DNA of 64,000 bases from Eustoma russellianum (Eukaryota > Streptophyta > Magnoliopsida > Gentianales > Gentianaceae), in NCBI GenBank assembly GCA_036186865.1, contig AP025041.1, forward strand, positions 198,150-262,149, given 5' to 3'. Made by a program: the position numbers and the translations under genes. This document shows, one piece after another, positions 11,188-21,799 of this stretch. The notes under the pieces are model-generated. The model was not told the DNA's origin, ran no database searches, and saw only the letters and a program-made list of their open reading frames with translations. Within the stretch, counting starts at the first letter, position 1, and the number at the start of each line of letters is the position of its first letter.

Positions 11188-12315
11188 AACCAATCTGACA
11201 CGATCTTTTCAAACTTGGCTCTCTGTGTGTATTGATCTTCTTACTATACTACAGGCTTAAAACGACATAATGGCATCTTTTATGACCCTTGTAATTTAAT
11301 GTGTCATTTGGAAACAGACGATACAATTTTCATTAGATACAAATGTTGCGGGCCGGAAAAGACAAAAAGAGTTCCATCCAGTTCTATCTCTTCCATATTT
11401 TCAAATATCAATTTATGTGTTGAATGCAGTTTGGTTTCTTCTAACATCTGCATTTTGCCAAGCATTTCGATTCCGGACAAAAGCATTGCTTCAAATGCAT
11501 ACCGACACAAATATGTTGCTAAAATATAGTATCCCCCCCCCCCCCCCGGTTGACAGTCAAATTAAGATTTTCCAGTGTGCTATATTTATATATGAAAATT
11601 AGAAAAAAAATATAGAAAAGAAAAGTAGGAAGAAAAACCCAAGTTTGTTCATTACTACAACGTCCCATTCACGTTATAAATGAAGTTATATACAAACAAT
11701 AGCTGTCGTTTTTCTCAAATGTAGCTGTAGAAAGACAGACATAATTGCTTGCTTAAAACGTTTGTTTAATCTCTATTGAGACATTCCTTTTCATTTGACC
11801 GAGGAAAAACAAGGCTGATAAATAATGTCCACTATACAAGTTGGGCCACAAATTTATTCATGCTTTATATAATGTAAAGTTTGTGGATGGAGATGGAAAA
11901 TAGTTTTGGCAAACATGAATATCAACAGTCTTCGACTTATGTGTTAATTGCTACAAATTGTTTTCATTTCCTCGATATCTCTAGATTTATTTTTATTTCT
12001 TATTTTTGGTTACACAAATGGAGCAGAATATCTCTAGATCAAATATTTTCTTTGTCCTAACACCAAACAGCTGACAACCTCCCTTCCAAATCATAGGTAG
12101 TTCAGAGATTTTTGGTTGAAAGAATATTTTTGAACTTGATACACTAGAGGTGTAAAACTAAATATGACAAGAACAAAAAAGAGTTATATGTTCTTCCAGT
12201 TAGGAGTATCAAGCCAAAATTTTGTTTCATTTAAATCATAAGTTCGACGAGTTCCATATAAGGATATTCTTTGACTTCATACACAAGAGTAGAAAAATAT
12301 AATCTGGCCTTATCG

Positions 12316-12371
<56 letters not shown>

Positions 12372-12648
12372 TTTTAATTAGACGTATCAAGTTTAAGATT
12401 TAGTTGCATCTAACTGAATTTTATTACTCACTTCATATTAATTAACTTTTCGGAAAAGAGATAACTTTAGTTTTTTTTTACTCCCAAAAAATGCCGTATT
12501 AATTTTTTAGATGAAATATTGTCTTAGTTTGATTGAACATAGTTTAACAAGTCAAACTATTTCGACCACTATTTCTATTTTGCCCTTCGTTAGTTAATTG
12601 AAATAAACTAGAGAAATCATATAAGTAATAATTGAAGGACAGTGTACC
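11188..12648. other. Spacer with simple repeats, no gene seen
   Basis: AT-rich spacer. It contains a C homopolymer of about 17 bases (about 11532-11548) and a (TA)n tract at about 12317-12369. No coding frame resembles a protein family. Confidence 0.6.
12317..12369. repeat. (TA)n microsatellite
   Basis: About 26 TA units. Confidence 0.96.
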
Positions 12649-12665
12649 AAATTTGGCTACTAATG

Positions 12666-12920
12666 GCAACAACATCGAGTGGAGATATATATTTCGGGAA
12701 AATGTAACAAGTATATGGTATTGGCGCAACCAAGTGGTGCATGGTTGCACTCTCAGTCTGCCTTCTTCGACTTATGTACACAATTCGATACTTAACCGAG
12801 TTACTTTGTTAGACTATGTACATAGAGGAAGATGTGTTAATATAGAGGATACTTAGTGCGCTAGGTCGAACACGTTGTATTTTTGTGTTATATCTTCAAT
12901 AAAGTTCTATTTCCCTCCAA
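12666..12920 (+). mobile_element. 5'-truncated LINE tail with target-site duplication
   Basis: 255 bp between two perfect 17-bp copies of AAATTTGGCTACTAATG (12649-12665 and 12921-12937). The first part encodes EWRYIFRENVTSIWYWRNQVVHGC, which parallels the very end of ORF2 in the large LINE of this window (EKWSYVFKEAVSCIWYARNKELLEEE). The 3' end has AATAAAGTTC and a short A run. Severe 5' truncation and a long TSD are typical of LINE insertion by target-primed reverse transcription. Confidence 0.9.
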
Positions 12921-12937
12921 AAATTTGGCTACTAATG

Positions 12938-13708
12938 TATTTCTATTTTTAGAAAGACGGCAATATTATTGAGAGATACTAAAATAGAAACTAAAACAAA
13001 CATTTTTAGGAAAAAAGAGGAGTATCAAAAATTGAAGAGCGACACAAAATGGCATTTTTTTGGGGGTCCATTTAGTCTAAAGTTAATTTTGAGCCCTATA
13101 TCATTTAATTCTCGACCGACGACACATCCTTTTACTAATCTTCCATGATATTCTCGTGATTACAATTAAAGAAGGAACGAACAAACATGAAACATCCGAC
13201 GATTTTTAAAATTGGAGAAGTCTTACAGCTTGTATGTTCTAGTATTGTCGTGACTGAAGAAAGGGCTGCCCATATAAGTAGCATTGCAAATAGTTCATTA
13301 TTTCAACAATTGTATGTAAAATATTTGTTTTTATCGAGGATGCACTTTGAGTAATTTGTACTTGTATGTATACATACATAATATGCGATATACATGTTTG
13401 TGTTGTGTTTCTATGTGTCAGGTGTGTACACGCACATAAATACATATATGCACACACGTATGTATTTGTTTGTTTATGTGTGTATATGCATATGTATCCA
13501 TATAAATTATGCGTAGACACTTCTCGTATTTCTTACAAAGTCACTATTTTTATTTTATCGTTAGTAGAAGAATATATAAATATAGGATTTTAATTACAAG
13601 TTCAAAATATTTGCGAGTGAAATTATGGAATAAAAAGGGGCATGCATTGGTCTCTACATCCGCAGGCTTGGAGTGACGAGATTTGTCATCTATCGGCCGT
13701 GTAATTAA
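12938..13708. other. Spacer, no gene seen
   Basis: AT-rich, with GT/CA-rich low complexity at about 13360-13500. Nothing else supported. Confidence 0.6.
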
Positions 13709-13723
13709 AGATTATCCAAACTT

Positions 13724-13986
13724 CGATCCCATGGCATAGTCAAATTATTACACAGGTTAAAAATTGCTTCAATAGATCAAGAGTTCGATTTCAGGAACAC
13801 GTATAGTATGAGTGTTCCTTTGCTGCTAGACCGAAGGCCTGGTTTTCGGAGGACACCTTGTGTGGGTTATGACGTAAAATCTCTCCTAATCTAGAAGGCG
13901 GTTGGACTTTTGATTTACATATTTTACACATGCTTCTAGAGGCGGGAGCGGTAGAATCCAGGGTGTGTGATTTCACCTTCGGTCCA
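13724..13986 (+). mobile_element. tRNA-derived SINE, copy 2 (older)
   Basis: A diverged copy of the SINE at 10916-11173. Shared blocks include CATGGCATAGTC (A-box side), AAGAGTTCGATTTCAGG (degraded B box), GAGTGTTCCTTTGCTGCTA, GCCTGGTTTTCGGAGGACACC and TCTAGAAGGCGGTTGGACTT. The flanks carry a 15-bp duplication with one mismatch: AGATTATCCAAACTT (13709-13723) and AGATTCTCCAAACTT (13987-14001). The weaker boxes and TSD mismatch indicate an older insertion than copy 1. Confidence 0.88.
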
Positions 13987-14001
13987 AGATTCTCCAAACT
14001 T

Positions 14002-15361
14002 TTATTTTTGCAGACATCCAATTTCGAAGAATAAACATAATTCTCTTGCTAATAAATTGGTTAAGTGGGATTCCCAACGGTCATAATATGGCCATGGCAG
14101 ACCATAGTCGTGTAGATTTTGTTCAAATTCTGTGAGTTTAACACATTGTCTTTAGCATCTGGTCAAGTGTGGAGTTTCGTGTAGTGTAGCATATTGTTTT
14201 TTAGATTTGATCTTAAATAATATGATAATTATTATGATAAAAGGATATATTAAAATATTTTATAATTTGTCTTAAATAAATAAATGATGATTCTTAAATC
14301 GTTTCATCATCTAAAACAATAAATTCTTTTTTAAGAAGAGGAGAATATAACAATGACCCACACATGTTTGCAATATTTCCTGCAGGTCATAAAGTACACC
14401 CACTAGGTTACTCAAAGGAGGGATAAAAACTCCATTAAAAAAAGCGCATAATAAAGTTATATAGCAACAATCGAAGTCTAGAAATTCGAAATTAGGAATG
14501 AAGTGTAGGGTTCGAATCATGTCAAGTTTTCGGTTTGAATTTAAATCATTTATGAATTTTTCATATGCGTCGAGTTTTCAGAGTAGAGTCAGTAATTTTC
14601 GACATATATAGAAACACAACCACCCTCACATACTGTTTGCAGGTTTATATTTGACTTTTGTAGATTGCGAATCAAAATTGGATCGAACATGAAACTGACA
14701 TGTGAATGGTGGTTCGACCTCGGGTCGACTTGCCAAATTCGCATTGCCTGCGATAGCAAAAAGAAATAATTATTGAACAATCATTGAACCTGGATGAGAC
14801 CTCCAAAAGACGTGAACATGACACGAAAATGTCCCTCAAACCCGCACCCAAAAAAGATCTATAAGACACGGCCACAACCTGAAAAATTCTAAACTTACCA
14901 AGTCTCCGGGTAAACCCAAAACACGATATCCAAACCTGATATATTCAGGTTCAGGTTGATATTTTTAAACCTGTAAGTCGTGTTCGGTTAGCATTTTGAA
15001 AACCCAAAATCCAAAAGATTGAAACATGACATGTTTATCACTTTTGTTTAAAAAGGTATCTAATGAAAATATATTTTTCGATTCATATCTTATATGTAAT
15101 TGCGTAAACAAAATATTGAGGTATTTCAAAGTTGGGGTTCGATCTTTTACGAAACTAGGAATGAAGTTGGTATAATGTGAAGTGACATCGATGCTCGTAT
15201 AGACGACTATGTCCACGAAACGTCCTGGCAAAAACGCATAAGCCACCACAAACGACAACAGTACACATCGAAACGTCAGCTTAATTTGTTGTGTACTTAT
15301 AAGCAAGTCTATTCCCTTACATTTTAAACTTGTTTTGTTTCTCCTAATTTTTCTTAATTTA
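14002..15361. other. Spacer, no gene seen
   Basis: AT-rich. A region at about 14690-14970 (GGTTCGACCTCGGG, CCGGGTAAACCCAAAACACG, AACCTGATATATTCAGGTTCAGG) looks like degraded transposon end sequence, but I could not pair it with a second end or a target-site duplication. Confidence 0.5.
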
Positions 15362-15371
15362 TTTTTTAATT

Positions 15372-16033
15372 GGGTTAATTGCACCTGATATCCATTCTTT
15401 TCCACCAAGTTTTAATTAGCATCCAATCTTTCATGAAACTCACCTGCCATCCGAACTTATAGGGGAAATAGACACCTGACATCCGCATGACCTGCAAAGT
15501 TATTACCTTTACAGCGTTGCCGCCCTCACGGAGAAGTCTTTCTCAACGAACTCCTCTAAAGATTCAGCTGCCAGTCCCATTTCCCAGCGAGCGAATATTG
15601 GCAAATTTTTTCAGAACTTTCGAGCAATTCCTTTAGGGAGGTCCGAAATAGATGATTCTGACAGTGGGTCGGATCAAGATGCCGCCTTGAATGAGTTCTT
15701 GTCAAGATTTGTTTGGATAATGTGCAGAAACTTTCGCCCTGGCTATTTTCGCTTTTTCAGACGCGTTTAACGGAAAAACGAAGGTGGGAAGTTTTTGATT
15801 TTGTTTTCCCTTTAATATTGAAGGTAAAATAGTCAACCTTGGTTAAAGTGGGGTTAAAAGTAGGGTTAAATCCGGTCAAAGGTCGATTTCAGCGGTCAAC
15901 GGTCGACCAGCAGGTCATGCGGATGCCAAGTGTCTATTTCCCCTATAAGTCTGCATGGCAAGTGAGTTTCATGAAAGATTGGATGATACTTAAAACTTGA
16001 TGGAAAAGAATGGATATCATGTGCAATTAACTC
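15372..16033 (+). mobile_element. Mutator-like element (MULE) with 124-bp TIRs
   Basis: A 662-bp element bounded by inverted repeats of about 124 bp (15372-15495 and 15910-16033) starting GGGTTAATTGCACCTGATAT on the left and its near complement on the right. Both flanks read TTTTTTAATT (15362-15371 and 16034-16043), a 10-bp target-site duplication, close to the 9-11 bp typical of Mutator-like elements. No transposase is present. The interior is richer in GC than its surroundings and holds an exon-like open frame, which makes it a Pack-MULE candidate. Confidence 0.88.
15513..15770 (+). pseudogene. Exon-like open frame inside the MULE (possible captured gene fragment)
   Basis: An 86-codon open frame without an initiating ATG, ending in TAA at 15768-15770. 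It reads as ordinary globular protein in its middle part (for example KFFQNFRAIPLGRSEIDDSD followed by GSDQDAALNEFLSRFVW), unlike the surrounding spacer. I do not recognise the family. The tail after FVWIMCR turns into low-quality sequence, as expected when the copied exon ends. It is probably a transduplicated piece of a host gene, read on + here. A chance frame remains possible. Confidence 0.45.
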
Positions 16034-16329
16034 TTTTTTAATTTATTTTACGATAGCTTATATTTTAAATTTGTAAAGAAAAAGCATCACGATTACATCC
16101 CCACCCCCAAATGAAAAGAAAGAAGGCTTTGTTATGATTATTATTTTCTTAAAAGAAGCATTTTTATTAATCTTATATTTTTCTTTTCAGTATTCCATTT
16201 TATTTCTTTACACCACGGATTTCAGATTTTGGGGATAAACAGCCACTGGATCTTTTTGGGCTTAAGTTTGCCTCACTTTTCGTGTTAATAATGTTGACAA
16301 TGGAAGGATATATGCCACCAAATATACTC

Positions 16330-16960
16330 CACCCCTCATTACCTTCTAGATCAACCAGGAATAGTCTGGGATTCAGCTGTGACTCCCAAACACTCGTTTA
16401 CAGTATAGTAGGCTGGGCTGAACAAGCTGTCCACCAAAGACAGGCTAATGTACTTGAATGATACTGCATGCGAACTCTGCTCTGCTGGATAAGAGACATT
16501 ACCTCACCTCTTATTCTCCTGCTCGGCCACCATGAAGGCTTGGAATTACATCTCGGCATGACTTGGGCTTCCACGTGGACTTACTACAGTACACCGATTG
16601 CTGACATGGGGCTCACGTAAACTACAAGAGAAGGCACTCAAAGCCAAGGCAGCAAAAATTGCCTTGACAGCTATGGTATATCACATATGACAGGTGCGAA
16701 ATAGATACATTTTTGAAAACACAGCTCTTGTATCTAGGGATGTGGTAGATAGAATACACACTCATGTTTACAGAATAATGTATAAGTTCTTTCCCCATAT
16801 TTTAGACATAGACGATGATATTGTTGTTTAAAATAGCTTATATTACTGGATAGTGCATGTAGATCGGCGGGCCGTTCTACAAATATGGCTATTGTATGTG
16901 ATACATCTTTTAGATGTCTTGACATTCGGGTAATACAAATTTGCATTTCACCTAAAAAAA
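16330..16960 (+). mobile_element. 5'-truncated LINE tail with zf-RVT relic
   Basis: Translation of 16420-16820 with a few stops gives the end of an L1-type ORF2: a reverse-transcriptase zinc-binding pattern (STKDRLMYLNDTACELCSAG, then ETLPHLLFSCSATMKAWNYI) followed by VRNRYIFENTALVSRDVVDR. The Cys/His spacing fits the zf-RVT domain found in plant LINEs. Internal TGA/TAG codons show it is dead. It ends near an A-rich stretch (CACCTAAAAAAAG, about 16950-16960). No clear target-site duplication was found, and the left edge is approximate. Confidence 0.75.
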
Positions 16961-18140
16961 GTAATAGCTCCTATAACAAAAAGAAAAAAATGTTAGGAGT
17001 GAAAGGTGCATTAAGCTAACTTATCCTGCCTATTCAGGGTACAATGACATGCACATCCCAGAAGAAAACAAAACATTGTCACATGTTTTGCCTTGATTGA
17101 GCGAGCACTGTGTATCTTTCCTGTGAAAGAAACAATATCATTCTGGTCTATGTCCAAAAATGTTAACATTTTCCTTTCTAGTAATCAGATACAATAATGG
17201 TTTTAGGTTTAAGACGCACCTTTTGTAAGATTACTCACTTAACAAAGCCTGTCTGTCCATAATCCGACAACTATGTACTATAAGTCAAATATACAAACAA
17301 AATTGCATGTCCCAAGCTTCAAACACGCAAAACCCTAACTGATAGTTTGACAACTCAATTTAAACATTTGTAAGTCAATATTTATGGTATTATTCGCAAC
17401 ACTACACGGTGGTTATTCAACTTGACTGATTTGAAGTACGAAAATCATGTTTCGACTAGATTTATTTAATTCATTTGGCTCAATAAAATTGATATAATAA
17501 GTTACATATATTGATAGAGCCTTCATTACATTATACATTTGGTGACGCCTTCTTTAAGATATGGTAACAGCTTTTTATAACCATAGCCGTTATTTTCTTA
17601 TTTTTTATATACATATAAAAAGAAAAACATGAGAGAGAAAAATGGGAGTTGAACTTTTTATTGGGAGAAAATAAGTCAAAAAAATCTACAAAAGAAACAC
17701 ACTCAGACTTTTCTAGGTAGGCCTTAATTTGGCAGATCATTCTGTGAGGAAATTTCACTTATCACCCAAACGTTGGTCAAATTTTTAAATTAACATTTAA
17801 ATATTCTGAAACCTTATTTGGCAACCAAACGTGGTCAAACTTGACTCAATTAACACCAGAAACCGGCTGATAACCTGTTGCAACCGATTTCAGTACATTT
17901 TACCGCCAAAATCCAAAATAATGTCTTCCCCTTCACTCCCTCCTGTTGCAACTGGTTCTCCTCTGGTTTCCTCCATAAATTATCCCCCCACCTCACAAAA
18001 CTAATATCAAAGTTGTACCTATGCAAAGTTAAGGTATGTAGTGAATATCTCAAATATTCCGAAAAGAACAGATGGGGTCAGTGGTTGTCATGTAGAATAA
18101 AGTTGAGGGTCCTTTCCTGTCAATTCTTTCTTATCATTAC
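16961..18140. other. Spacer and upstream region of the IDD gene
   Basis: No coding sequence recognised. A short direct repeat of CCAAACGT(T)GGTCAAA occurs at 17765-17780 and 17825-17840. Confidence 0.5.
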
Positions 18141-18150
18141 TATATATATT

Positions 18151-18156
18151 TATAAA
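18151..18156 (+). promoter_or_regulatory. Probable TATA box of the IDD gene
   Basis: TATAAA within ATATATTTATAAAAGCC, about 280 bp before the start codon. This would leave a 5' UTR of about 250 bp containing a short GA tract (18202-18210). Confidence 0.5.
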
Positions 18157-18432
18157 AGCCAAAGGGAAGATAAGCTTGTATTCTTGGTTCATAATTAAGT
18201 GAGAGAGAGAACTGCAAGTAGCTAGTCCTGGAGAGAATTATCTGGTGTTTTGTCTTCCTTGAGTCACAACAGTTTCCTGATTTTATGTTCACCAAAAAAC
18301 AAGCCCCGTTTTGATTACCAGGCCACAGACAACGTTGTTGCCAATCTTGCCCACTAGTCACATACCAAGAAAAGACAGGAATATCCCACAAAAACAAAAC
18401 TTTTTTCATCTATACATATCTTTCTTCTAGAT

Positions 18433-21400
18433 ATGTCAAACCTTACAGGTGAAGAGGGAAGTTTCTCATCGGGAAACGGGGCCGACGAAGTTCATCAACA
18501 GCATGACAGGCAGCACAATCAGCAGCCTAACGGCTCCGGCGCCGTTGCAGCCAATATCTCCCAGCCAGCTAAGAAGAAAAGGAATTTGCCTGGAACCCCA
18601 GGTGATACTTCGACTTTCATAATTGATCCTTTTTTGATACGTTGGATCAAAAGTGGCCTTGGTTTTCCATCATACTCTTCTAGATAATGAGACTCGGTAG
18701 GAAAACCTCAAATCCCTAGCCTCGAGTTGTCTGATCAAAAATAGCCTTAGTGTTTCTCATGCACTCCTTGATGTCTAGACGAAACCTTTTTTTTTTTTGG
18801 GTTCATTTGAACAAAAATACACTCAGCTAGATCTGTCAAGCACTTTTGGATTCTGAGTCGCTTGAAGATTTTGTTTCCATGCATCAGTTGTTTATGAGTG
18901 TCTTTTTTTATTAATTACTTTGTTTTGTTAACATACAAGTAATTATTGAGATTTGGAAACTACTAGTATTCGATATGTTCAACGATATGGACATTGGGCG
19001 TCACTAACTTAGCCAGCCAAGAACCCTAAAAGATTATCTTCATCAACCATCCTGATCTTTTCTTCCCGATCCATCAACAATTTTACGATGTTGATTTTTC
19101 TCAACTTGGAGGAAGATTTGAGTTCTATTACAAGGAGAGGAATATATAGAATAAGAGTAACATACATGTGTGGATGATAGCTCAAGATTAATTGTTCAAT
19201 TATTGAATAAGGCATCACAATTATTGCATCCTACTGTTCCTGATTGCATGGATTTTTCTTTTTCTTTTAACAATTCTCTCAATTTGACTCTTCGATTCGT
19301 CTTGTCTACAACACCATCATGAATTGTAGGCGTAGAGAATTCAATTTTCTGAATTTTCTACACGCTATAATTAGCTCAACTTGGAAACATCCCAGTACTA
19401 CAAATTTTCTAGTTGTACAAATTGCCTTGACAATTGATCTTCCATTTTTGACATGATTTTAATTTTAACATTTGTGATTCAAATCTAATATTCCTTTCTT
19501 TTATATAACTTTTTGGGAAGTTAGATCCAACGGCTGAGGTTGTAGCATTATCACCCACGACCCTAATGGCAACAAACAGGTTCGTATGTGAAATATGCAA
19601 CAAGGGTTTCCAGAGGGATCAAAACCTGCAGCTGCACCGGAGGGGACACAACCTGCCGTGGAAGCTCCGGCAGAGGACAAGCACAGAGGTGCGAAAGCGC
19701 GTGTACATTTGTCCTGAACCATCATGCGTGCACCATAACCCCTCACGCGCACTAGGTGATCTGACGGGGATCAAGAAGCATTTCAGCAGGAAGCATGGGG
19801 AGAAGAAGTGGAAATGTGATAAGTGCTCCAAGAAATACGCCGTCCAATCAGACTGGAAGGCTCATCAGAAGACCTGTGGCACTAGAGAGTACAAATGTGA
19901 CTGCGGCACCATCTTCTCCAGGTAGCTTTTTTTCTTTTTTTTTTCCTTACATCAGAAATAGCCTTATCTATTTTTAATCACTCAAGAAGTTGTCTTTAAT
20001 CTGTCCATCTATTTCTCTTTGGTTTTGATTTCTTTTCTTCAAGCTGATTCAGGCCGTCGTCAAATCTTTTGATTAGGCATACATGATTAGGCCCCCTTTT
20101 TTCTATAAACACTTGTCAAGTTCCATTGTAGATGCACCTTGCATGCATCCATGAATCATCGGACCATTTACATGAACTTTTGTCTAGATGATTTAGGGTG
20201 TAAAATGAGATAAAAATGTATGTTACTATCCTCCAGTTGATCTAATAATCAAGACTTTTAGATGTTTGAGTATCATCATGGTTTTGATTCCTTTGGTTAT
20301 AAGCTAAGTCACCAAAACAAAAGAACAATAGTGGATTCTGTTATATATCAAATCTTTGCATGTCATTGTGCAGGAGAGACAGTTTTATCACTCACAGGGC
20401 ATTCTGTGACGCCCTGGCTGAGGAGAACAACAAGGTAAACCAAGTGATGAACACCATGCCACAAAGCATGCAAGGCCAAATGCCCGAGTTCATGTCCACC
20501 ATGGGCTTAAACCCCAACGCAAATCCATCCATGGGCTTGTCCGAATTCAACAACTTTGATCCCAAAAACCCTCTGAAATCCCTCCCTCAAGATCTTGCAT
20601 CAATGCCATTCAAGCCCATGAACATGGTTGGTGGCATGTTCTCAACAGCTTCAGGAACACTTTTCGGTAGCCCTAAAGGAATCTCCTCCTCATCTTCTGG
20701 TCTCCAGCTGAGTTCAAATAGCCCACCAAGCTTTAACTATCTCCAAGAAAACAACAAAAATGGAGGTAATCCTCTTTCGGGTACGGCCCACATGTCAGCA
20801 ACTGCATTGTTACAAAAAGCAGCCCAAATGGGTGCAACATCAAGCAGCAATGTAAGTTCTCCCATGATGCAAAAAAGCTATATGAACAACATGGCTGGGC
20901 ATGATCAGCTTTCTGGTGGGCCCAAATCATCATCTTATGGTCAGCAACACAACACTCCTTTTGATACTTATCCAACACAAACTGATCACCAATCGACACT
21001 GATGGGAATGAGTGGAGGATTCAACCAACTCTTCAACAAAAGCCCACAAGAAGTCAGTCGAATGTTTGACTCTGGAAATGGGCCCTCAGCTTTAAGTGAC
21101 ATGGGCTTGTTTGGTGGAATGTTAGTGGGCACTGATCAAAATCCGTCCTTCATGAAAAACATGGAGCAAGAAGATCATGGGGACAATCAAGCCATAATGA
21201 GAAATTCTATGAGAAGAAGTCCAGCAGGGGCTTCAAGGATGCTTCCAGTGACGGGAAGCGACGTGACGACCGTTGATTTCTTGGGGATAGGAGGATCAAG
21301 GGCTCCCCCAAGTCTTCATGAACACCAGAGACAACAACAACAACAAAGACTTGAAATGGAGGCCATGAGCCAACATAGGATGCACCTAATGCATCCTAGC

Positions 21401-21460
21401 TTTCACCAACAGCTTTCCCACGACGATAACGCCGGCGAAAAGCCCTTGTGGGATATTTGA
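18433..21460 (+). CDS. INDETERMINATE DOMAIN (IDD) C2H2 zinc-finger transcription factor
   Basis: Three coding exons, 18433-18601, 19525-19921 and 20374-21460, joined at GT-AG introns of 922 and 452 bp, give 550 aa with no break. Residues 47-50 (KKKR) form a nuclear localisation signal. The ID domain starts near residue 65 and carries four zinc fingers. The first has C78, C81, H94 and H98 in the invariant FVCEICNKGFQRDQNLQLHRRGHN context, and the last includes YKCDCGTIFSRRDSFITHRAFC across the exon 2-3 junction. The C-terminal half has the family motifs MSATALLQKAAQMG (329-342) and TTVDFLG (487-493), which in the family mediate partner binding, plus a Gln tract. IDD proteins bind DNA in the nucleus and work with DELLA and GRAS partners in development. 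The subgroup is not assigned. Introns and motif order are as expected, and the gene looks functional. Confidence 0.96.
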
Positions 21461-21790
21461 GTTTCATTAACTGCATCAACGCTAATCTTTTGAGTCCCGC
21501 TCAAAATAATGAGGCATACAGGATTTCTCAGGCTCGATCGTGTAATCTCCCGGGTGGCTTGTTACTTTCAAGGAAAGCATACTTAGTTCCAAGAAATGAA
21601 AACACATGATATACAACAAAACTTATAGGGTTTGATGATTTTACAGGACATGATAGAATTTACTCATGATTTTCAACTGCGTTTAATCTTGTTATTGACT
21701 TATTTCCGTTACTTGTTTGTGGCTCTTTGAACAAGCCATCAGAAAACTTGTCTTTGTAATACATTGTACTACATTGAATACTCCTTATTA
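21461..21790 (+). other. 3' UTR region of the IDD gene
   Basis: Non-coding sequence after the TGA stop. TTTGTAATACATTGTACTACATTGAATAC at about 21751-21780 is a plausible polyadenylation region. Confidence 0.5.
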
Positions 21791-21799
21791 GAAATTTAG

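Noticed and set aside
11532..11548. Poly-C run (and poly-G at about 63256-63275) as quadruplex or regulatory signal
   Set aside because: Simple homopolymers of uncertain length in the assembly; no further context.
14690..14970. Possible hAT or Helitron end
   Set aside because: GGTTCGAC/CCGGGTAAACCC-like phrases look transposon-like, but no paired end or target-site duplication could be found.
17878..18198. 106-codon frame upstream of IDD
   Set aside because: Overlaps the probable promoter/TATA region and has no recognisable domain.
20733..20999. 88-codon antisense frame in IDD exon 3
   Set aside because: Shadow of the IDD coding sequence on the opposite strand.
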